NCBI GenBank assembly: GCA_002408125.1
Contig: DHQO01000002.1
Span: 229,403-293,402, forward strand
Direction: 5' to 3'
Source of the DNA: Hyphomonadaceae bacterium UBA5336
GTDB lineage: Bacteria > Pseudomonadota > Alphaproteobacteria > Caulobacterales > Hyphomonadaceae
DNA length: 64,000 nt
Every line of letters begins with the position of its first letter. The first letter of the stretch is position 1. The notes below the pieces were generated by a model that searched no databases, was not told the DNA's origin, and saw nothing but the letters and a program-made list of their open reading frames with translations. Below are positions 25,597 through 34,731 of this stretch, in pieces. The translations under genes and the position numbers were made by a program.

Positions 25597-26529
25597 ATGA
25601 AACTGCATCATGTCAGGGATGTGCTGGCCGTAGCCGAATGTGGCAGCCTGCGCGCGGCGGGCCGGCATCTCGACATCGCCCAGCCGGCCATCACCCGGAG
25701 CATTCGCGATATCGAACGCGAGCTCGGCATCTCGATCTTCGAGCGCCATGCCAAGGGTGTAACGCCCACTCCGCTCGGCAAGGTGTTCCTGCGCCGGGCC
25801 AAGGCCATCGAGAGCGAGATCCGCCGTGCCACCGAGGAGCTCGACCAGCTCAAGGGCAGCTCGACCGGCCAGGTCTCGGTCGCCATGTCGAGCGCAGCGA
25901 TCATCGCCCTGCTCCCGAAGGCCGTGGACAATTTCCGCAAGCGCTATCCCGACGGCCTGATCCAGACATCGCAATCGCTGTTTCAGGGCGCCGAAGCCCA
26001 GATCCGGTCGGGCAATATCGATTTCTATGTTGGGCCGGTAGACCCGAAAATTTCCTCCACTCAGCTGCATGTCGAACCGCTGGCAGAATTCCGCCGGGTC
26101 GTGGCGGCGCGCTGCGGCCACCCGCTCGCCAATGCCCGCAGTATCACCGAGCTGGCCGAAGCGCGCTGGGTGCGCCCGACCATGACGGTACGCAGCACCG
26201 AGGTGGATATCGACCGCATGGTGAAGGAGATCGGCGGCGCACCGCCGAAGATCGTGATGCACGCCAATTCCACGCTCGCCTCGCTGGTCGCTCAGCTCGG
26301 ATCGGATCTCCTAACGATCATGCCGGAGGTCTGCATGGACTCCCCGCTCTTCCAGAAAAGCCTGCAGGCCATCCCGATCCGGGAGGCGCTACCCGCCTCG
26401 ACGATCTCACTGGTGCGCCGTCACGACATGCCGCTCACGCCGATGGCGGAATACCTCGCCGACATGCTGCGGCGCGTGGCGATCCAGCATGAGCGCCAGC
26501 GCAAGGCACAGACACTCGCCGAGGCCTGA
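25597..26529 (+). CDS. LysR-type transcriptional regulator
   Basis: 310 residues with GGGAGGATAAGATC before the ATG. The winged HTH is at residues 1-60 (LHHVRDVLAVAECGSLRAAGRHLDIAQPAITRSIRDIERELGISIFERHAKGVTPTPLG), followed by the LysR substrate-binding domain (VSVAMSSAAIIALLPKAVDNFRKRYPD ... DFYVGPVDP). It is of the group that regulates aromatic-acid catabolism. Convergent with the flavin monooxygenase that follows. Likely binding sites are the 19-bp dyads beside its own gene, the monooxygenase, and the TBDR/FAH pair. Confidence 0.9.
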   Translation: MKLHHVRDVLAVAECGSLRAAGRHLDIAQPAITRSIRDIERELGISIFERHAKGVTPTPLGKVFLRRAKAIESEIRRATEELDQLKGSSTGQVSVAMSSAAIIALLPKAVDNFRKRYPDGLIQTSQSLFQGAEAQIRSGNIDFYVGPVDPKISSTQLHVEPLAEFRRVVAARCGHPLANARSITELAEARWVRPTMTVRSTEVDIDRMVKEIGGAPPKIVMHANSTLASLVAQLGSDLLTIMPEVCMDSPLFQKSLQAIPIREALPASTISLVRRHDMPLTPMAEYLADMLRRVAIQHERQRKAQTLAEA

Positions 26530-26533
26530 CCGG

Positions 26534-28189
26534 TCAGCCGGAGCGCGCCTGCAGGGTCTCGCCCTGCCCGTCAGCGGCGAACCCGGCGACCTTGCGCAGG
26601 GCATCAGCCTGCCAGTGATTCCCACGCCAGGCGATGTGCTGGTCCGGACGGATCAGCGTGAGCTCGCGATCATAGAGACCCGCCGCATGGGAGGCTTCCA
26701 GCACCACCACTTTCAGCGGTATGCCGAGCGCTTCTGCATCCCGTTTTGCCGCCTCAAGGATATCGGCCGGCACGCCGGCCTTAGCCAGCAGGGTAAAGCC
26801 CGAGCCAAACGTGTCGAACAGCGAGGTGTCGTCATCGAGCCAGGCATGCGGTGCCCGGCACCCCGGCACGGAGGCAGGCGTGTAGTCGCGCGACCATTTC
26901 CAATCATCATCGGCCTCATAGGCAATGACTGGAGATGTGCCATAGCGATAGCCGAGCGAGACGCCGAGCGAGTAGAACTCGGCGCGCTTGGTCGCCTCGA
27001 TCACCGAGCCGATATTGGCCCGCATCATCTCGCCCTCGGGCGTGTCCAGGTCGAGTTTCTCCATCAGGTCGGCAATCAGGTGGCGCGGCAGGACCGAGTG
27101 GTTTTCAGCAGCTTCCCTGACCACGAAATCATGCACCTGGTTGCGTTCGGGCTCATAGCTGTCGAGCAGGGCCGGCCCGCCCCAGCCCTGCAGTGTGGCC
27201 GCGATTTTCCAGCCGAGATCGACCGAATCGGCAACGCCCATATTCATGCCATAGCCGCCGAAGGGCGGGTGCAGATGGCAGGCATCCCCGACCAGGAAGA
27301 CCCGGCCGTCGCGATACTTGTCTGCGATCAGCGTGCTGGCGACCCAGCGGTCGGAGCTGAGGATCTCGATCGGCACATCGAACCCGGTTGCGCGCTGGAT
27401 CATCTCGACCAGTTCTTCTTCCTCGAAGGTCTGGTCCGGGGCGATATGCGGGCCGAAATACCAGGTGTCGTTCTGGTCCATCGGGCCGAGAATGCTCGGG
27501 ATCTCGGCATTGAGCTGCCAGATCATGATCGCATCGCCATGCGGATTGGCCTCGCGCAGGCCGGGGGCGCGGAAGATGATGTTGAGGTGATGAGAGAGGC
27601 CGTACTGGCCTTCCATCTTCGCTCCGATCAGTTCGCGGGCACGGCTGCGCGCGCCATCTGCGCCGATCAGGTACTGGGCCTCGATGCTCCGGATCTCGCC
27701 ACTCTCGACATCCTTGATGTCCACGCTGACGGTCTCGCCATCCTGGCTGTAACCGACAAATTCCTGTCCGAAGCGAACCTCCACACCCGGCAGCGACTGG
27801 GCATGCTCGCGCAGCACCGCTTCCAGCTTGTATTGCGGCACCCACTGGGCGTGCTCGGAGTAAAACTCATTCCTCGCCGGATGGCAGTTGAACGCGTTCT
27901 CGAACCGCTTGAGCAGGCGCCCGTTCATCCGGGTGACGAACAGGACATTGGAGGGATACTCGATGCCGAAGGGCGAGGCGGCCGCCAGCTTGTCGGCAAT
28001 GCCCCACCGGCGCAGATGCTCGCGGGTGCGTGTGTGCGTGGTCTTGGCGCGCGGGGCGTGCCCTGCGCGGGTGCCCTGCTCGACCACAAGACAGGGTATC
28101 GAGCGCGTGCCCAGCTCGATGGCCATGGCGAGACCGGACGGCCCCGCGCCGACGATGACCACTGCCGGCTTCTGAGATTCGGACGTCAT
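26534..28189 (-). CDS. FAD-dependent aromatic monooxygenase (PHBH fold)
   Basis: 551 residues from ATG 28189 (GGGAAAGG upstream). Class A flavoprotein hydroxylase with VGAGPSGLAMAIEL, the DG motif YLIGADGARSRAREL and VFLVGDACHLHPPFGGYGMNMGVADSVDLGWKIA. A C-terminal thioredoxin-like extension ends in an IRPDQHIAWRG segment, as in phenol or resorcinol-type hydroxylases of this group. It would introduce a hydroxyl into an aromatic ring ahead of ring cleavage. A 19-bp dyad lies 74-92 bases upstream of its start, immediately after the transporter stop, so it probably has its own LysR-controlled promoter. Confidence 0.9.
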   Translation of the reverse strand: MTSESQKPAVVIVGAGPSGLAMAIELGTRSIPCLVVEQGTRAGHAPRAKTTHTRTREHLRRWGIADKLAAASPFGIEYPSNVLFVTRMNGRLLKRFENAFNCHPARNEFYSEHAQWVPQYKLEAVLREHAQSLPGVEVRFGQEFVGYSQDGETVSVDIKDVESGEIRSIEAQYLIGADGARSRARELIGAKMEGQYGLSHHLNIIFRAPGLREANPHGDAIMIWQLNAEIPSILGPMDQNDTWYFGPHIAPDQTFEEEELVEMIQRATGFDVPIEILSSDRWVASTLIADKYRDGRVFLVGDACHLHPPFGGYGMNMGVADSVDLGWKIAATLQGWGGPALLDSYEPERNQVHDFVVREAAENHSVLPRHLIADLMEKLDLDTPEGEMMRANIGSVIEATKRAEFYSLGVSLGYRYGTSPVIAYEADDDWKWSRDYTPASVPGCRAPHAWLDDDTSLFDTFGSGFTLLAKAGVPADILEAAKRDAEALGIPLKVVVLEASHAAGLYDRELTLIRPDQHIAWRGNHWQADALRKVAGFAADGQGETLQARSG

Positions 28190-28262
28190 TCTTGAACCTT
28201 TCCCCTGACCCGCCAAGCCTAGACCGATCAGATTCAATTGGAGGATGAGGATTGCGGGATAT

Positions 28263-28281
28263 CGATGCCCTGCAGCTATCG
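28263..28281. promoter_or_regulatory. 19-bp dyad CGATGCCCTGCAGCTATCG, monooxygenase promoter
   Basis: Arms CGATG/TATCG around a CTGCAG centre, placed between the transporter stop (28290) and the monooxygenase start (28189). It shares length, arms and centre with the dyad at 34587. Confidence 0.6.
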
Positions 28282-28289
28282 GCGCGCGG

Positions 28290-29663
28290 TCATGTATTGG
28301 CCTGCGAGGGTGTGAGGGCTGGCGCCTGCCGGCTTGGCCCAACCTTCAGGAAGGCGAGCAGGATGCCGCCGACAATCGCGCAGGAGGCCATCACGGCGGA
28401 GACCTCGCCGCGGTCGAACCCGGCCTGGAAGAGATAGCCCGCGAGCAAAGGCGCCACGGCGCTGCCGCCCCGCCCGACGCCCATCACGAAGCCGGAGCCG
28501 GTGATGCGCGATTCCGCCGGGAAGAAATCGGCGATCACATTGAAGATGCCGACCGCCCCGGGATAGAGGAAGAAGCCGGTCACACCGGCAGCCACCACAA
28601 GGAAGACGAGCTTGTCCGGCACCGCGCCGAAGGCAAGGGTCGCAAGCCCCATGCAGATGATCGTCGCGACCACGAAGGGCTTGATCGCATAGCGGCTGCC
28701 GAGCCAGCCCAGGAGGACGCCGCCGACGACACCGCAAATGCTGGCGGTGGCGGAAACGAGCGTTCCCTGCGCTTCGGAAAAGCCGGCATCGGCGACCAGC
28801 TGGGGCATCCAGCTGAGCATGTAGTAGGCCGCGATCACATTGAGGAAATTGACGCCCGCCAGATGCAGCGTGCCCCACAGCGCCGGACCCTTGAAGATGC
28901 TCGCGGCCGGCTTGGCCCGGGCCTGCGCCGCCACGGGTGCGAGGCTGATTTCAGGCAGGTTGAACTGGCCACGGATCCGATCGAGGCGGGTCCGTGCCGC
29001 CTCGGTCTTGCGCGTGAGCAGGAAGGAAATGGATTCCGGTACCCAGAACCAGATCGCCGGGAAGAGCAGCATGGCGACACCGAAGCCGAACAGGAAGACC
29101 GCGTGCCAGCCGAAACTATGCAGCAGGAGAGCTGCGGTCACGCCGCCGAGCACGCCGCCCACCGGGTAGCCCAGCGCCATGACCGCCACGGCCAGCGGGC
29201 GTGTCTTGGCATTGGCGAACTCGGCCGCCAGCGGCGCGATCGTCGCCACCATGGCGCCGATGCCGATCCCGGTGACCAGCCGCCAGAAGCCGAGCATCTC
29301 GGCATTGGTGGCAAAGGCGGAAAAGAACATGCCGACGGTCATCAGCGAAAGGCATGTGAACACCAGCGGGCGGCGCCCGAACCGGTCCGCGAAGGGCGCG
29401 AGCAGGAACGAGCCGAGCCCCATGCCCAGAAGACCCATGGACAGGACAATGCCGAGCACGCCCTTGGAGATGTCCCAGTCGGCTGAAATACCCGGCGCGG
29501 CAAAGGTGATCGACAGGACGTCATAGCCATCCAGGGCCGAGAGGGCGCCCAGCACCGCCACCGCCCGCTTCTGGCGAAAGCTCATCGGAGCAGCATCCAT
29601 TGCCGATCGCAGCGGATGAGTTGTGGAGTCTACCAAGTCTTGCCTCTCCCATAATGCATTCAC
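28290..29663 (-). CDS. MFS transporter, aromatic acid:H+ symporter (AAHS) type
   Basis: 457 residues, 12 hydrophobic segments. The N-terminus (LRSAMDAAPMSFRQKRAVAVLGALSALDGYDV) carries the AAHS signature, with DGYD in TM1; the loop 2-3 motif is LAPFADRFGRRPLVF and the loop 8-9 counterpart LLGWLGSRYAIKP. AAHS members import benzoate-like acids with protons. The start at 29663 is preferred because the pre-TM1 segment matches family members, though the ribosome site is weak. It probably brings the substrate of the adjacent monooxygenase across the inner membrane. Confidence 0.88.
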   Translation of the reverse strand: MNALWERQDLVDSTTHPLRSAMDAAPMSFRQKRAVAVLGALSALDGYDVLSITFAAPGISADWDISKGVLGIVLSMGLLGMGLGSFLLAPFADRFGRRPLVFTCLSLMTVGMFFSAFATNAEMLGFWRLVTGIGIGAMVATIAPLAAEFANAKTRPLAVAVMALGYPVGGVLGGVTAALLLHSFGWHAVFLFGFGVAMLLFPAIWFWVPESISFLLTRKTEAARTRLDRIRGQFNLPEISLAPVAAQARAKPAASIFKGPALWGTLHLAGVNFLNVIAAYYMLSWMPQLVADAGFSEAQGTLVSATASICGVVGGVLLGWLGSRYAIKPFVVATIICMGLATLAFGAVPDKLVFLVVAAGVTGFFLYPGAVGIFNVIADFFPAESRITGSGFVMGVGRGGSAVAPLLAGYLFQAGFDRGEVSAVMASCAIVGGILLAFLKVGPSRQAPALTPSQANT

Positions 29664-29750
29664 CTGCCTGGCCGGGCGGCGAACGTCTTGAGATTTTGGG
29701 CAAGGCTAGTTGCACCGGACGCACTCGGAGAGACTGCCAATCGCCGGCCT

Positions 29751-29769
29751 TGATCGCTGTCAGGTATCG
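29751..29769. promoter_or_regulatory. Weak 19-bp dyad candidate upstream of the transporter
   Basis: The 282-base gap 29664-29945 between transporter and phosphodiesterase contains TGATCGCTGTCAGGTATCG, matching the 19-bp dyad in its right arm (TATCG) and partly in its left arm. It could be a low-affinity LysR half site. Nothing else was recognised in this gap. Confidence 0.3.
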
Positions 29770-29945
29770 CACCGGATGAACAGGTGTCTTCTGTTTGCGC
29801 TGGCGGGCGGGTAGGACTGGTCGCCACAATGGTGCGCGCTCGCCCGGTTGTGGCGAGACAGGGACAGATCCGCACCGCTCCCGGGAGGCCATTCATGACT
29901 ATCGCCACGCCAGCATCTATTGGCCAGTCCGGCATCTGAACGGCC

Positions 29946-32039
29946 ATGACCACTCGTAGAGACCTGCTCCGCCTTTTCGTCGGCACAGCCGGCTGCGCAA
30001 TCCTCTCGGCCTGCACGGGCGTCGATGGCCTGCCGGCTGTCCCGACCGGTCCGGGCGACACGTTCAGCTTTCCACAGGGCGTCGCCTCGGCCGACCCGCA
30101 AGTGGACGGCTTCATCCTGTGGACCCGCGTGGCCGGGGCCGAGGGCGACGTAGACCTCATGGTCGAGATTGCCGAGGATGCAGACTTTGCGACGGTGCTC
30201 ACGCGCAAGGCCGTCACCGCACCGGCGCAGTATCTGAACACCGTGCGCGTGCTCGTCACCGACCTGCCGAGCGGCCAGTGGTTCCACTACCGCTTCATCG
30301 CGCCGGACGGTTCGGTCAGCCGGACAGGGCGCACCCGTACCGCGCCGGATGCGGCGTCGGAAAAGCCGGCCAATATCGCGGTCTTCTCCTGCCAGAATTA
30401 TGAGCAGGGCTATTTCTCCGCCTACCGGGCGATGATGGAAGAGGACGCCGCCGCCCGGCCCGAACGCAAGGTCGATCTCGTCCTGCATGTCGGCGATTTC
30501 GTCTATGAGAATGTCCGCGAGGAGGACACCAAGGGCTGGCACGACCTGAACTGGAACGATCCGCGCCTGATGAATGCCGACGGCTCCCTGCGCCGGGTCG
30601 GCGGCTATCCGTCCGGCGGCCAGCCCGGGGCCTTCGACTATAAGGGGCCGAAAACGCTTGAGGACTACCGCCACCTCTATCTGGCTTATCTCAGCGACCC
30701 CGACCTGCAGGCGGCGCGCGCGGCCTATCCCTTCGTCCAGACCTGGGACGATCATGAGATCTACAATGATGTCTGGCAGAGCTTTACCGAGGATCGCTCC
30801 ATTGACGAACTCAGGCTGGCCGGCAACCAGGCCTGGTTCGAGTTCGTGCCCGCCGCGCTCTCGCTCTCGGATGCGGGCAGCGATCACCATGCCCATGATT
30901 TCGTCCCCGCCGAAGCGGCCGCCATGCCGGCCGAGCCGGTGGGCGAGGATTTCCTGATCGAGAATGACGGCAACCTGGCCGCCATCGGCTCGCTGACCAT
31001 CTATCGCAGCCTTCGCTGGGGGTGCCTCTTTGAGCTGTTCCTCGTCGACGGGCGCAGCTATCGCGGCCCGCCGCCGGATGTGCCTGCCTTCCGCATGGCG
31101 CGGATCATGGCACGCCAGTTCGCCACCCTGCCCACCGAGTTGATCGCAGAGCTCGATGCCGGGCGCACGGCCAATGGCGGCGCGCCGCGCGAAAAGCTCT
31201 CCTATCTCGGCGTCGAGTTCGACAATCCCCGCCGGGACCTGCCGGCCAATTCCATGCTGGGCGGGCGCCAGCGCGACTGGCTGCTCGGCCGGCTGGAAGC
31301 CTCCGATGCGCAATGGAAACTGCTCGGCCTGAATGTCGGACTGATGCGCCACGCCTTTGACGACAGCTTTTCGCCCAAGGGGCAAAAGAACGGACTCTAC
31401 TGGCTCGATGGCTGGGACGGCTTTCCCGGCGAGCGCACCCAACTCACGACGGCCTTCCGTGCACGCGGCTTCGGCAATCTCGTGTCGCTGACCGGCGACC
31501 GGCACATGCACATGGCCGGCTATGTCTTCGAGGATTTCGACAGCAGCGATCAGCGCCCTGTGGCCGTGGAGTTCTGCGGCGCGGCAATCAGCGCGCCCAA
31601 CCGGCTCGCCATCATGGCCGGCATCACAAGGCGGGATCCGAGCTATGCCGGCTATTTCTTCCATCAAGGCAACCCGGAGGTCGGCGAGAACCTGATCCGG
31701 CCGAGCATGGACCAGCTGATGCTGCACGGGCATGAGAGCGCGCGGTTATGCTCAGAAGGCGCGCCGGCCGAAGACATGCTTGGCGCAGCCGACCCGGCGG
31801 TGAACCCGCACCTGCAGTATGTCGACAGCGACGCCTTCGGCTACATGATCGCCCATGTCACGCCTGGCGACGTGGAAGTGCAGCAGGTCACCATCGCAGA
31901 GCCTGTCAGCCTGCCCGGCGAGGCCGTGCCCATCCTGCGGCGTGTCGCGCTGTCCGTGGCGGCCTGGGTCGGGAACGAACAGCCTGATCTGCGCACAGTG
32001 CAGGCCAGCGGCGCGGATGTGGACCTCAAGCTGAAATAG
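29946..32039 (+). CDS. PhoD-like alkaline phosphatase/phosphodiesterase, Tat-exported
   Basis: 697 residues. The leader TTRRDLLRLFVGTAGCAILSAC combines a twin-arginine motif and a lipobox. An Ig-like PhoD N-terminal domain (FPQGVASADPQVDGFILWTRV ... GQWFHYRF) precedes the metallophosphatase core: VFSCQNYEQGYF, LVLHVGDFVYE, TWDDHEIYNDVW, and SLTGDRHMHMAGYVF. PhoD enzymes are Ca/Fe-dependent phosphodiesterases; this longer version may act on phospho- or other esters of the imported compound rather than on phosphate starvation, since no Pho box was seen. It ends 110 bases before the convergent TBDR, with a terminator between them. Confidence 0.87.
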   Translation: MTTRRDLLRLFVGTAGCAILSACTGVDGLPAVPTGPGDTFSFPQGVASADPQVDGFILWTRVAGAEGDVDLMVEIAEDADFATVLTRKAVTAPAQYLNTVRVLVTDLPSGQWFHYRFIAPDGSVSRTGRTRTAPDAASEKPANIAVFSCQNYEQGYFSAYRAMMEEDAAARPERKVDLVLHVGDFVYENVREEDTKGWHDLNWNDPRLMNADGSLRRVGGYPSGGQPGAFDYKGPKTLEDYRHLYLAYLSDPDLQAARAAYPFVQTWDDHEIYNDVWQSFTEDRSIDELRLAGNQAWFEFVPAALSLSDAGSDHHAHDFVPAEAAAMPAEPVGEDFLIENDGNLAAIGSLTIYRSLRWGCLFELFLVDGRSYRGPPPDVPAFRMARIMARQFATLPTELIAELDAGRTANGGAPREKLSYLGVEFDNPRRDLPANSMLGGRQRDWLLGRLEASDAQWKLLGLNVGLMRHAFDDSFSPKGQKNGLYWLDGWDGFPGERTQLTTAFRARGFGNLVSLTGDRHMHMAGYVFEDFDSSDQRPVAVEFCGAAISAPNRLAIMAGITRRDPSYAGYFFHQGNPEVGENLIRPSMDQLMLHGHESARLCSEGAPAEDMLGAADPAVNPHLQYVDSDAFGYMIAHVTPGDVEVQQVTIAEPVSLPGEAVPILRRVALSVAAWVGNEQPDLRTVQASGADVDLKLK

Positions 32040-32084
32040 CGCCTGCAGCGCCCCCACCCTCACGCCGCCATCCGGCTTACCCCC

Positions 32085-32117
32085 AAAAAAACGGTGCGCT
32101 CCGCAAGGGAGCGCACC
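32085..32117 (-). terminator. Intrinsic terminator after the TBDR at 32149
   Basis: On the minus strand the near-perfect stem GGTGCGCTCC / GGAGCGCACC with a small loop is followed by GTTTTTTT. Read from the plus side the hairpin also follows the PhoD-like gene, but without a T-run, so it is mainly a leftward terminator. Confidence 0.8.
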
Positions 32118-32148
32118 TTCGCAGTTCCGGGAGGAAAACCCGGTTTGA

Positions 32149-34383
32149 CTAGAACCGTGCCCGCAGCGAGACGCCCACCGATGTGCCCTCGCCAAGCGAG
32201 CTGAAACCGCCGGAGGGGAATGCCCCGCCGAGCGGGCCCCGGGCGCCGGAATTGCCTGGCTCGTTCAGGAGGTTGCGGCCATAGACCGACACTTCGAACT
32301 GCTCGCTGGGGAACACATAGGTGATGTTCGCCTTCAGATCGTTGCGGGCATCGAAGTAGGTGTCGTTGCGATCCTGCGCGGCCTGCGGGTCGCGATAGGA
32401 GAAGATCAGCTGGCCGCGCAGCTGGGCCCCGGATTCAAGCTCATGATAGCCGAGAATGCCGAAGCTATAGGACCAGGGCGACACGCGCGGGGTCTTCAGG
32501 GCGAGATCGGTCTCGTCGACGACGCCATCGCCGCTGAGATCGTAGAAGACCTCGGTGTACTCCATGTCGACATAGCCGGCATTCGCGAGCAGCTCGATGC
32601 CCTCGACCGGCACAAAGATGAACTCGGCATCAAAACCGGTCGACTTCGCATCGGCGGCATTGGTCAGCGTCTGGATGATATCCGTGGTGATCGTCTGGTT
32701 CACCGTGCGCTGCAGGCCGTCGAACTCGTTGTGGAAGATCGCGAGATTGGCCCGCAACCGGTTGTCGAAATAGTCGCCCTTGGAGCCGATCTCATAGGTT
32801 GTCACGGTTTCCTGGTCGAACTTGCCGGGATCGATCGGCGAGGCGAGGCGGAGGTTGAAGCCGCCGCTGCGGGTCGCCTGCGAGACCGTGGCATAGAGCA
32901 GGACATCCTCGTTCGGCGTGTATTCCAGGCCGAGCTTTGGCGACAGGCTGTTCCAGGAGTCGCTATCGTCCACCGTGATCAGTGAGAAGTCGCAGAATTC
33001 CTCCGAGGCATCACACCCGCCAGGCTGGCGCCGCACGATCCGGGCCGATTTCTCCTCGTAGGAATAGCGCAGGCCGGCCACCAGGTTCAGCTGGTCGCTG
33101 AGGGCATAGGTCCCCTGGGCGAACACGCCGTAGGAAGAATGGTCCTGCGTGCCGCCGCCGCCCTGCGGGCCGGCAATGAACGGGTCGCGGTCCTCGGCCA
33201 GGAAGACATCCTGGGTGAAGTAGAAAACGCCCGTGGTCAGGTCGAGATCGCCAAAGGTGCCGGCATAGCGCAGCTCGTTGCTGAACTGCTCCTGATCGAT
33301 ATACGAGTTGGAGTGGAACAGCAGGGCCGGCGAGGCGTCGATATCCGTCGCGCCGCTGCTCTCATAGGCGCGATAGCCGAAGATATTGGTGATCACACCA
33401 TTGCCGAAACCGACATTGATACTGGTATCAGAGGTCAGCGAGGTCCATTCCAGTTTCACCGGGTCGACACGGTTCAGATTGAGCATAAACCCATCGCCTT
33501 CGCCGATCAGGTTGAAGCCCTGCTCGGCCGCGCCGTCGCCTTCTTCCTCGCCCACGTCCAGGATAAAGGTCTGCTCGACGCTTTCGCCCAGCGACAGCGA
33601 CAGGGTGGGCCGCAGGAACCAGGTCTCCTGCTCGCCGAAGGGCTCGCCATCGAACTCGTTGGTGAACCAGCCTTCGTCCTTGCGGTAGAGACCGGCGACC
33701 CGCAGATCCGCAACGCCCGGGGCCAGCGAGGTCTCGTATGCGCCGGCAACGGAATATTCCGGACCCGTCTCATAGGAGACATAGACTTCGCCGCCGGTTT
33801 CCCCGGACGGACGGCGGGTTTCCATCAGCACCGCGCCGCCGGTCACGTTCCGGCCGAACAAGGTGCCCTGCGGCCCGCGCAGGATCTGAACATTGGCGAG
33901 GTCATATGTGTCGACCACATTGCCTGCCGGAATGCCGAGATAGACCCCGTTCATGAACACGGCGACCGCCGGCTCGATGGACACGATGGAGCTGTTCGAG
34001 CCCACACCGCGAATGGTGAAATTGGCCAGCGATTTCGAGTTGCCGTTCCGGTCCAGCGTGGCGTTCGGAGAGATGATCCCGACATCCTCAAGGCTGCGGA
34101 AATTCAGCGCATCAAGCTGCGCGCTGGTCAGCGCGGTGACCGCAATCGGCACCGACTGGATATCCTCGGCGACGGATTTCTTCTGCGTGGTCACCGTGAC
34201 GGTGGACATCATCGCAACCGAATCCTCGCGGTCGGCCTCCTCGTCAGCGTCCTGCGCGACAGCCATGCCCGACAGGGTCAGCGACACGGTCAGCAGCGCG
34301 GTCCCCAGCCGCAGGCTGCGCAGGCTCAGGGCATGTGCAGGTGAACGCTCGGAGTCCCGCCGAGCGCTGGAAATGGAAAACAT
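32149..34383 (-). CDS. TonB-dependent outer-membrane receptor
   Basis: 744 residues from ATG 34383, placed seven bases after GGGAGGAG. The signal sequence is long (to GMAVAQ, about 45 residues) with an Arg-rich n-region. TonB-box/plug region: STVTVTTQKKSVAEDIQSVPIAVTAL, and LRGPQGTLFGRNVTGGAVLMETRRPSGE; the barrel ends GVSLRARF with terminal Phe. The group is the non-siderophore receptors common in sphingomonads and Hyphomonads. It is divergent from the FAH-family gene; the 348-base intergenic region holds two LysR-type dyads. Likely imports the aromatic substrate of this cluster. Confidence 0.9.
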   Translation of the reverse strand: MFSISSARRDSERSPAHALSLRSLRLGTALLTVSLTLSGMAVAQDADEEADREDSVAMMSTVTVTTQKKSVAEDIQSVPIAVTALTSAQLDALNFRSLEDVGIISPNATLDRNGNSKSLANFTIRGVGSNSSIVSIEPAVAVFMNGVYLGIPAGNVVDTYDLANVQILRGPQGTLFGRNVTGGAVLMETRRPSGETGGEVYVSYETGPEYSVAGAYETSLAPGVADLRVAGLYRKDEGWFTNEFDGEPFGEQETWFLRPTLSLSLGESVEQTFILDVGEEEGDGAAEQGFNLIGEGDGFMLNLNRVDPVKLEWTSLTSDTSINVGFGNGVITNIFGYRAYESSGATDIDASPALLFHSNSYIDQEQFSNELRYAGTFGDLDLTTGVFYFTQDVFLAEDRDPFIAGPQGGGGTQDHSSYGVFAQGTYALSDQLNLVAGLRYSYEEKSARIVRRQPGGCDASEEFCDFSLITVDDSDSWNSLSPKLGLEYTPNEDVLLYATVSQATRSGGFNLRLASPIDPGKFDQETVTTYEIGSKGDYFDNRLRANLAIFHNEFDGLQRTVNQTITTDIIQTLTNAADAKSTGFDAEFIFVPVEGIELLANAGYVDMEYTEVFYDLSGDGVVDETDLALKTPRVSPWSYSFGILGYHELESGAQLRGQLIFSYRDPQAAQDRNDTYFDARNDLKANITYVFPSEQFEVSVYGRNLLNEPGNSGARGPLGGAFPSGGFSSLGEGTSVGVSLRARF

Positions 34384-34521
34384 CAAAACTCCTCCCAATT
34401 TCGCCCGGTCATTGCTGTTTTCTTGACCGGCGTGCGATACGCATCGTGCATATGATATCCACGATCTGCGGCGATATTGGGCGAAGCCAGTGAGGCGAAC
34501 TATATGACAATGATCGCTGAG

Positions 34522-34540
34522 CGATAGTTCCCAGCTATCA
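34522..34540. promoter_or_regulatory. 19-bp dyad CGATAGTTCCCAGCTATCA
   Basis: Arms CGATA/TATCA around nine bases, 139 bases before the TBDR start. Paired with the dyad at 34587 (65 bases start to start), the arrangement recalls recognition and activation sites of LysR regulators. Confidence 0.5.
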
Positions 34541-34586
34541 CTGCTTCACACTTACAAGTCGCTTGAGATCGCACTTTTGCGGCGCA

Positions 34587-34605
34587 CGATATCCTGCAGG
34601 TATCG
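34587..34605. promoter_or_regulatory. 19-bp dyad CGATATCCTGCAGGTATCG
   Basis: Almost perfect palindrome in the divergent TBDR/FAH promoter region, 127 bases before the FAH-family start codon. Best match to the sites at 25556 and 28263. Confidence 0.65.
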
Positions 34606-34731
34606 GCGGCACCCAATTCACGTCTCACTCCCAATCTTTCCAATCTCTATCCCTCCCCCAAACGAGCGCCAGCCGGATGCAGCACGCATCCCTAGCCCGA
34701 CAGGCGCCCAGATCCGGGGAAGGAAAACCAG

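Noticed and set aside
34384..34398. TBDR start five codons earlier (TTG at 34398)
   Set aside because: That start lies in the Shine-Dalgarno sequence itself; ATG 34383 is correctly spaced.
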